From positions 1-11,819 of the forward strand of contig DJHY01000325.1 in the NCBI GenBank assembly GCA_002433335.1: a stretch of DNA of 11,819 bases. Reading direction: 5' to 3'. Shown here one piece after another: positions 7,629-11,819 of the stretch (positions are counted from its first letter, which is position 1; each line of letters opens with the position of its first letter). The stretch comes from Rhodospirillaceae bacterium UBA6608. GTDB lineage: Bacteria > Pseudomonadota > Alphaproteobacteria > Rhodospirillales_A > Casp-alpha2. The notes beneath the pieces were generated by a model. That model was given only the letters and a program-made list of their open reading frames with translations, searched no databases and was not told the origin of the DNA. The translations under genes were made by a program, and so were the position numbers.

Positions 7629-8144
7629 GTGGCCGTCAGTTCTTCAGCCGAAAAGACCAAAGCCCTCGTTAACGCCGCCGGTGATTCCTCGGCTTCGCTG
7701 CCCTTGGGCGCGGTTGGCCTGGACGACGCGGGGCAACTTGTCCGCAAGAACCAGGATGGGTTGGTCGAATTTACGTTCCAATACATGGGCTATCAGTTCG
7801 CGGTGAAGGCGGAGGTTGCAACCGGCCACACGCGGATGCGAATTCACGCGGTTCTTGGCCATCTCCCCTATACCGCCGAAGCGCCGGAACTGCGCCACAA
7901 CATGCGCGCGGTCGTGCTGGAGGCCGGACGTGCCCTGGGCGGGCGAATCCATATCAACGGCGAACAACGAATTCTGTTCCTCGACGAATTCAATTTCAAC
8001 GAGACGCTGACGCCGACGTCGCTGCTCAGCAAGACCGTTGCCTTCCTACTGTCGGCCAAGCCGTATTTGGAATTGCTGTCGCTGATCGCAGGGGCGAGCA
8101 AGGCCGTTTACGCCATGCTGCCGGCGCCTTCTCCAGCGGAATAA
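7629..8144 (+). CDS. conserved-looking protein of unknown function, 171 residues
   Basis: I do not recognise this gene with confidence. The GTG start is supported by AGGGAG with about 9 bp spacing and by the promoter just upstream. The product is soluble, with no signal peptide. The first 25 residues are Ser/Ala-rich. Residues about 45-125 look like alternating beta-strands and a helix (EFTFQYMGYQFAVKAEV, LRHNMRAVVLEAGRALGG, GRIHINGEQRILFLDEF). A predicted helix follows (about 130-165, LLSKTVAFLLSAKPYLELL). The arrangement of strands, helix, strands carrying a G-x-I-x-I-N-G turn, then a long helix recalls the CesT/YbjN chaperone-like fold. That is a pattern impression, not a demonstrated homology. 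It is divergent from psd and convergent with the LysM gene. It is a real gene by codon pattern, signals and length. Confidence 0.75.
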   Translation: MAVSSSAEKTKALVNAAGDSSASLPLGAVGLDDAGQLVRKNQDGLVEFTFQYMGYQFAVKAEVATGHTRMRIHAVLGHLPYTAEAPELRHNMRAVVLEAGRALGGRIHINGEQRILFLDEFNFNETLTPTSLLSKTVAFLLSAKPYLELLSLIAGASKAVYAMLPAPSPAE

Positions 8145-8150
8145 GCCGCC

Positions 8151-8165
8151 CGGCCAATTTGGCCG
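8151..8165. terminator. compact hairpin between convergent genes, possible weak terminator
   Basis: CGGCCAATTTGGCCG is a perfect inverted repeat around one central base. In RNA it would form a 5-bp G/C stem with an AATTT loop. It lies 6 bp after the stop of the unknown gene and 1 bp from the stop of the convergent LysM gene. On the + strand it is followed by a T-rich but interrupted stretch (ATTACTTCGTTTCTTT). Terminator function is plausible but weak. Confidence 0.35.
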
Positions 8166-8166
8166 A

Positions 8167-9177
8167 TTACTTCGTTTCTTTGGGAACCTGGAAGACCTGA
8201 CCCGGATAGATCAAATCCGGGTTGGAAATCTGCTGTTTATTGGCGCTGTAGATGATCGTGTATTGCACGCCTTCGCCATAAACGCGGCGGGCGATCCGCC
8301 ACAACGAATTACCCGGTTGCACCACAACAACCTGACCGTCGGCCAGATTGGGCATGGTTTCATCCTGTCGGAACGGGATCGAAACCTCGGCCAAGACCTT
8401 TCCGGCGGAATCCAAGCGTTCCGCCTTCAGCGTATGAACGCCGGGCGCAACTTTGTCTTTCAGGGTCAGGGACCAATGGTTCTTGTCGTCGCCTTTGGAT
8501 TGGCCCAGGGGCGCTTTGTCCAGATACAACTTCACGCTGTCGCCGGCGGGAACGCGACCGCTGACGATCACCCGCCCGGTCGGCGTGTAATCCACGGCGC
8601 TGATGTCGAAATCGATCTTTTGCGGGCCATCGCCTTGGATCAGGCGCGACGGGCCTTCGCCCATGCGCGGCATTTGGATGGCCAGGGGCTCGGTCGTCCG
8701 TTCCTGGGCGACCAACGGCCCGGTGTCGGTGTGTTCCGGCACGGCAAGCACGACGACATCCGGCGAGGTCAGGGTTTCGCCGTTGGGGCCGACGGTTTCG
8801 AGCGAGAGGTAGCGGTTACCCGGCGGCAGCGGATCGCTCGGCAGATAGACCCATTCGCCCTTGTCGTCGGCGACGATGCGTCCGATCTCGGTCTGGCCGT
8901 CTTTGATGATCACGGTGGCGCCCGGTGCGGCACGGCCGGCAATCACGGCGTCGCCCGTGGGCCCGATGCGAACCACGTCGAAGGTCGGCAGAACCGGATC
9001 GCCTGGTTTCGGGGCCTGATTGCCGGGCGTTGAATCTTTTGGTGTTTTGGGGGCCGCGGCGATGGGGGCGGGCGGTGCTGGGTCTTTGTCGTCGTCGGGG
9101 CCGGTCAGGTTGACGGCAATGGCGAAAATCACCACCACCAATCCAACACCGACGATGAAAAGTGGATTACGCCACAT
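8167..9177 (-). CDS. membrane-anchored LysM domain protein with Ig-like repeats
   Basis: This 336-residue protein starts with one hydrophobic segment (about 5-24, FIVGVGLVVVIFAIAVNL). A Pro/Ala/Lys linker follows (about 27-64). Two beta-rich regions resemble bacterial Ig-like domains: about 65-145 (GRAAPGATVIIKDG, LPPGNRYLSLE) and about 186-270 (VSGRVPAGDSVKLYLD, APGVHTLKAERLD). The C-terminus is a LysM domain (about 283-332), with VVVVQPGNSLWRIARRVYG, YTIIYSANKQQI, NPDLIYPGQVFQVP. LysM binds peptidoglycan sugars, so the protein probably spans from the inner membrane to the wall. Enzymatic activity is not visible. The frame is open upstream to 9324, but a start at 9177 puts the membrane anchor at the N-terminus as in related proteins. 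No good ribosome site supports any start; an alternative ATG lies at 9213. Confidence 0.85.
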   Translation of the reverse strand: MWRNPLFIVGVGLVVVIFAIAVNLTGPDDDKDPAPPAPIAAAPKTPKDSTPGNQAPKPGDPVLPTFDVVRIGPTGDAVIAGRAAPGATVIIKDGQTEIGRIVADDKGEWVYLPSDPLPPGNRYLSLETVGPNGETLTSPDVVVLAVPEHTDTGPLVAQERTTEPLAIQMPRMGEGPSRLIQGDGPQKIDFDISAVDYTPTGRVIVSGRVPAGDSVKLYLDKAPLGQSKGDDKNHWSLTLKDKVAPGVHTLKAERLDSAGKVLAEVSIPFRQDETMPNLADGQVVVVQPGNSLWRIARRVYGEGVQYTIIYSANKQQISNPDLIYPGQVFQVPKETK

Positions 9178-9191
9178 CGCGTGATCTGTCA

Positions 9192-9214
9192 GATGCCGAC
9201 AAAACGGCGGCATC
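9192..9214. repeat. inverted repeat in the leader of the LysM gene
   Basis: GATGCCG (9192-9198) and CGGCATC (9208-9214) are perfect 7-bp inverted arms around a 9-bp centre, ending 15 bp before the LysM ATG at 9177. No T-run follows on either strand, so it is not a classic terminator. It could be an operator or an mRNA hairpin covering the translation start region. Function is unknown. Confidence 0.4.
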
Positions 9215-9360
9215 CCCCTTCGTTGCCCCCTGGAACATCCTTCAACATCTAATGGTCCCGTGGCCTTAACGCAATCGACATCTAGGATTTCCCCGCCGGA
9301 TCGCTCGCTAGCCGCCGCTTGCAACGGTTGCCGCCAAAGGGCATTTTTTTAGAAATCGAG

Positions 9361-9367
9361 AAAGGAG
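9361..9367 (+). promoter_or_regulatory. ribosome binding site that fixes the cytochrome b561 start
   Basis: AAAGGAG lies 8 bp before the ATG at 9376. It is a near-perfect Shine-Dalgarno sequence and argues against the upstream ATG at 9319 in the same frame. Confidence 0.8.
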
Positions 9368-9375
9368 CCCCGGTC

Positions 9376-10077
9376 ATGAGCGCGAATACTGAAGAATCCA
9401 GCCAATCGGCATCGAATGGCGCCAAGGGCGCGCGGGTCTGGGATTTGCCGGTCCGGCTGTTCCATTGGGTGCTTCTGGCCGCCGTGGGAACGGCGACCGC
9501 GACGGGGCTGACCGGTGGGCTGTGGCAAATGGACCTGCATGTGGTGGCCGGAACGACGGTCGTCGGTTTGGTCTTGTTTCGGGTCATCTGGGGCTTGGTT
9601 GGCGGGCGTTACGCCCGCTTTGCCGGATTCCTGAAAGGGCCGGGTGCGGTCATCCGCTACGCCCTGGGGCTCGCGCGGGGCCGCTTAGAGCATAGCGTCG
9701 GCCATAACCCCATGGGCGGCTGGTCGGTGATGCTGTTGCTGACGGCCCTGGCCGTTCAGGCCGGGACCGGGCTATTCGCGAATGACGACATTTTCCTGGA
9801 AGGCCCGCTGTTCAAATACGCGGGCAAGGAGTTGAGCGACCGCCTGACCGGCATTCATCACTTCACGATCAATGTGATCTACGTGCTGGTCGCGGCCCAT
9901 GTGGCCGCGATCCTGCTGCATGCGATCAAGGGCGACAATCTGGTCCGCCCCATGGTCACCGGGGTCAAACCCGACGTCGACGCGGCAGCAAGCGACGGCC
10001 CGACGCGTTGGGGTCGGGTTTTGGTGGCGTTGATTGTGGCGGGGGCGCCGGTCGCCTGGATCCTATGGCAGTGGTAA
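9376..10077 (+). CDS. cytochrome b561 domain protein
   Basis: This is a 233-residue diheme-type membrane cytochrome b. It opens with the family hallmark VWDLPVRLFHW (H30 in TM1) and has a second helix with DLHVVAGTTVVG (H55). A loop follows with HNPMGGWS (H110), leading into TM3. Then come TGIHHFTINVIYVLVAAHVAAILLH (H161/H162, H175) in TM4. Paired histidines in helices are the expected heme b ligands. A fifth hydrophobic stretch ends the protein (about 212-231). Members move electrons between the quinone pool and soluble cytochromes or periplasmic partners. The start is fixed by AAAGGAG. It is convergent with a cytochrome c' gene, which is a plausible partner. Family is sure; the partner is inferred. 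Confidence 0.9.
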   Translation: MSANTEESSQSASNGAKGARVWDLPVRLFHWVLLAAVGTATATGLTGGLWQMDLHVVAGTTVVGLVLFRVIWGLVGGRYARFAGFLKGPGAVIRYALGLARGRLEHSVGHNPMGGWSVMLLLTALAVQAGTGLFANDDIFLEGPLFKYAGKELSDRLTGIHHFTINVIYVLVAAHVAAILLHAIKGDNLVRPMVTGVKPDVDAAASDGPTRWGRVLVALIVAGAPVAWILWQW

Positions 10078-10100
10078 CCGCCGGATTGGGGCGCTAGGCG

Positions 10101-10148
10101 ATAAATAAAGACGGGCCGGGATGCTGTGAGCACCCCGGCATACCCGTC
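10101..10148 (-). terminator. intrinsic terminator of the cytochrome c' gene
   Basis: On the minus strand, 8 bp after the TAA, an RNA stem of 10 pairs forms: GCCGGGGUGC (10139-10130) with GCAUCCCGGC (10124-10115), including one G-U pair, around a 5-base loop. It is lengthened by five outer pairs (CCGTC at 10144-10148 with GACGG at 10110-10114) across a small bulge. A U-rich tail, CUUUAUUUAU, follows (10110-10101). On the + strand the hairpin has a mismatch and no T-run, so it is not expected to end cytochrome b561 transcripts efficiently. Confidence 0.75.
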
Positions 10149-10155
10149 GGAAAAG

Positions 10156-10635
10156 TTAGTCTTTCTTCTTGAACGAGTCGTGGCAGGCCTTGCAAGAATT
10201 CTTGCCAAGGGCGCCCACGGCTGCGCCAAGCTGCTTCGGATCGCCGGTTTCGGCGGCGGCAACCAGATTGGTCGCATGATCGACGAAGGCTGCATTGACC
10301 TTCTTGAACTCGTCGGCTTTGTCCCAGATTTCCATCTTGGCGTCGGTATCGCCGCCCATGGCGTCGGACCCCTTGGGGAAGATGTTCTGCGAAATCTTGG
10401 CCAGGGCCAGCATGCCTTGCGCCAGCGCCTTCATATCGGCCTTGTTGGCGGTTTCGCCCTTCACGATGCCGACCAGGGCATGCATGTGGCCGCCGACGGC
10501 CTCCATCACGGCCTTACGATATTTGATTTCGCCCGCGTCGCTGGCCATGGCGGCGCCCGCACCGACGGCCGTCAAAGAGGCGACGACGGCGGTGGCCGCG
10601 AGAATGCGCCGGGTGGTGGTCTTGAACTTCTGCAT
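10156..10635 (-). CDS. cytochrome c' (class II cytochrome c)
   Basis: This is a 159-residue exported heme protein. The signal peptide has a basic start (MQKFKTTTRR) and a hydrophobic core (about 11-33), with cleavage probable after AMA (about residue 37). The mature part is a four-helix bundle of about 120 residues. Heme is attached at the C-terminal end by CKACH (C148, C151, with H152 as proximal ligand), just before the final FKKKD, which is where cytochromes c' carry it. These proteins bind NO or CO or transfer electrons in the periplasm. The start at 10635 is chosen because AAAGGA lies 8 bp upstream; the frame continues 11 residues further to 10668 without such a signal. It is convergent with cytochrome b561 and has its own terminator. 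Confidence 0.92.
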   Translation of the reverse strand: MQKFKTTTRRILAATAVVASLTAVGAGAAMASDAGEIKYRKAVMEAVGGHMHALVGIVKGETANKADMKALAQGMLALAKISQNIFPKGSDAMGGDTDAKMEIWDKADEFKKVNAAFVDHATNLVAAAETGDPKQLGAAVGALGKNSCKACHDSFKKKD

Positions 10636-10645
10636 GTTGCCGATC

Positions 10646-10660
10646 CTTTTGAAACAAAAG
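10646..10660. repeat. palindrome overlapping the ribosome site of the cytochrome c' gene
   Basis: CTTTTG-AAA-CAAAAG is a perfect 15-bp inverted repeat with 6-bp arms. It overlaps the AAAGGA ribosome site and lies next to GATACT (10666-10661 on the minus strand), a possible -10 box. No good -35 was found. It could be an operator at the start of transcription or simply an AT-rich leader; no known regulator consensus was recognised. Confidence 0.35.
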
Positions 10661-10804
10661 AGTATCACTTTTCGGACATGGTCTGGCGTATACTGCCGCG
10701 GGCCAGCCGAACCCCATGGGCGGAGTCTAGCGACTACATAGCCGCCTGTGAACGGTCAGCTTTCCCGGTCACGTAATTGTCAACGGATGCAGCGACCCCC
10801 CGCC

Positions 10805-11398
10805 ATGCCCGATTCCTCTGATATTTCCGCCATTTGCGTATTTTGCGGCTCTCGCGCCGGGACCGATCCGGCCTATGCGCAGGCGGCGACGGAATTGGGG
10901 CGCTTGATGGCGGAGCGGGGCATTCGCCTAGTCTACGGTGGTGGGCGCGTCGGCTTGATGGGAATGATCGCCGATGCGGTCTTGGACGGCGGCGGCGAGG
11001 TCACGGGCGTGATCCCCGAATTCCTGCGCAAGCGCGAGGTCGGTCGCGACGATCTGACCGAGATGATCGTCACCGACAGCATGCATTCCCGCAAACAGCG
11101 GATGTTCGAACTGGCCGATGCCTTCGTCACTCTACCGGGTGGCCTTGGCACCTTGGACGAAACGATCGAGGTCGCGACCTGGAAGCAATTGGGGCTGCAC
11201 GCCAAGCCGATCGTGATCCTGGATGCCGCGGGTTATTGGCAGGCCCTGTCGGGATTGCTCGACGCGGTGGTTGACGGCGGTTTCGCCTATGGCGACGCGC
11301 CGGCCTTGTGGTCGGTCGCCAAGACGCCGGAACAAGCGCTGGAAATCGCGGCGGCGTCGGCCCAACCGGGCCCCCGCGCGGCCTCTGCCCGGCTTTAA
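10805..11398 (+). CDS. LOG family protein (TIGR00730 Rossmann fold; nucleoside 5'-monophosphate phosphoribohydrolase)
   Basis: This 197-residue cytoplasmic protein has the LOG signature LPGGLGTLDETIEVATWKQLG (P111-G-G-x-G-T-x-x-E119), together with SRKQRM (R96, K97). These residues form the phosphoribose site. It opens with the Rossmann strand ICVFCGSRAG (10-19) and VYGGGRVGLMG (43-53). LOG enzymes remove ribose 5'-phosphate from nucleotides. Plant-associated bacteria use them to release cytokinins, but most bacterial copies probably handle AMP-like or damaged nucleotides. Start choice is uncertain: ATGs at 10787 and 10805 and a GTG at 10748 share the frame, and none has a clear ribosome site. 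The 10805 start fits family length. It is divergent from the cytochrome c' gene. Confidence 0.9.
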   Translation: MPDSSDISAICVFCGSRAGTDPAYAQAATELGRLMAERGIRLVYGGGRVGLMGMIADAVLDGGGEVTGVIPEFLRKREVGRDDLTEMIVTDSMHSRKQRMFELADAFVTLPGGLGTLDETIEVATWKQLGLHAKPIVILDAAGYWQALSGLLDAVVDGGFAYGDAPALWSVAKTPEQALEIAAASAQPGPRAASARL

Positions 11399-11445
11399 GG
11401 CCCCAAAAACCCGTCATTCGCGCCGGTTTTGTGCCAGCCTCCATC

Positions 11446-11472
11446 TTGCAGGGACGGGGGCCAGGATATAAT
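11446..11472 (+). promoter_or_regulatory. promoter of icd
   Basis: A perfect TATAAT lies at 11467-11472. The -35 is poor: TTGCAG at 11446-11451 with a short 15-bp spacer is the best candidate. Transcription would begin near 11479, giving a leader of about 38 bp with GGAG (11504-11507) 9 bp before the icd ATG. The remainder of the 118-bp gap after the LOG gene shows no clear terminator. Confidence 0.5.
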
Positions 11473-11516
11473 GTGCGCCGCAACTTTTATCCAAGGGACA
11501 ACCGGAGCACCAACTG

Positions 11517-11819
11517 ATGGCGAAAATTCAGGTCAAAAACCCGATCGTGGAGCTTGATGGCGACGAGATGACGCGGATCATCTGGGAATTCATCAAAGAC
11601 AAGCTGATCCTGCCCTACCTCGACGTCGACCTTAAATACTACGACCTGTCCGTGCAGAAGCGCGACGAAACCAACGACCAGATCACGATCGACTCCGCCA
11701 ACGCCATCAAGCAGTACGGCGTGGGCGTGAAGTGCGCGACCATCACCCCGGACGAAGCCCGGGTCGAGGAATTCGGCCTGAAGCAGATGTGGCGTTCGCC
11801 GAACGGCACGATCCGCAAC
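11517..11819 (+). CDS. icd: isocitrate dehydrogenase (NADP+), N-terminal fragment
   Basis: The first 101 residues are present and the gene runs off the right edge. The sequence [20 protein letters not shown], then [24 protein letters not shown], is the characteristic start of the dimeric, eukaryotic-like NADP isocitrate dehydrogenase common in alphaproteobacteria. [31 protein letters not shown] also fits. T77 (in CATITPDE) and the SPNGTIRN segment belong to the isocitrate-binding region of the family. The enzyme oxidatively decarboxylates isocitrate to 2-oxoglutarate in the TCA cycle, making NADPH. GGAG lies 9 bp before the ATG. The remainder, including the NADP site, lies outside the window. 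Confidence 0.96.
   Translation, partial: MAKIQVKNPIVELDGDEMTRIIWEFIKDKLILPYLDVDLKYYDLSVQKRDETNDQITIDSANAIKQYGVGVKCATITPDEARVEEFGLKQMWRSPNGTIRN

Noticed and set aside
9344..9350. Run of seven T before the cytochrome b561 gene as a terminator
   Set aside because: No stable G/C stem precedes it on the + strand, and it sits just before a good ribosome site. It is probably only an AT-rich leader.

Overview
The window looks like ordinary chromosomal sequence from a GC-rich alphaproteobacterium. A Rhodospirillales-type relative is the most likely source. This rests on protein style (short proteobacterial Psd next to PssA, class II cytochrome c', cytochrome b561, NADP-type isocitrate dehydrogenase) and on dense packing of GC-rich genes. 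I cannot name a genus from the sequence alone. No RNA gene, transposon, integrase, CRISPR array or phage gene is visible, and base composition does not shift enough to suggest an island.

Layout, left to right. The 3' end of a LysR-type regulator (1-156, +) abuts a convergent 2-oxoglutarate/Fe(II) oxygenase-like gene (160-798, -). After a 180-bp regulatory gap comes a three-gene efflux operon on the + strand: a PadR repressor (979-1509), a periplasmic adaptor (1530-2684) and an RND pump (2681-5872, ATGA overlap with the adaptor). A repeated TGATATATCA-like dyad overlaps the likely promoter of this operon and is a good candidate for the PadR operator.

Convergent to the pump, with 9 bp between stops, is the phosphatidylethanolamine pair psd (6734-7450, -) and pssA (5882-6715, -). 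A divergent, well-promoted gene of unknown function (7629-8144, +) follows. Convergent with that is a membrane-anchored LysM protein (8167-9177, -). Next come a cytochrome b561 (9376-10077, +) and a convergent cytochrome c' (10156-10635, -), with a clear intrinsic terminator for the cytochrome c' gene between them. The right end holds a LOG-family phosphoribohydrolase (10805-11398, +) and the 5' end of icd (11517 to the edge, +), which has a perfect TATAAT box.

How they work together: psd and pssA form the two-step route CDP-diacylglycerol to phosphatidylserine to phosphatidylethanolamine. padR, adaptor and pump form a self-regulated efflux module without its own outer-membrane channel. b561 and c' could be redox partners, though they are transcribed towards each other. 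I found no convincing new multi-gene system. The points most worth checking are the PadR operator, the altered proton-relay residues in the pump, and the unknown 171-residue protein, whose pattern recalls the CesT/YbjN fold.
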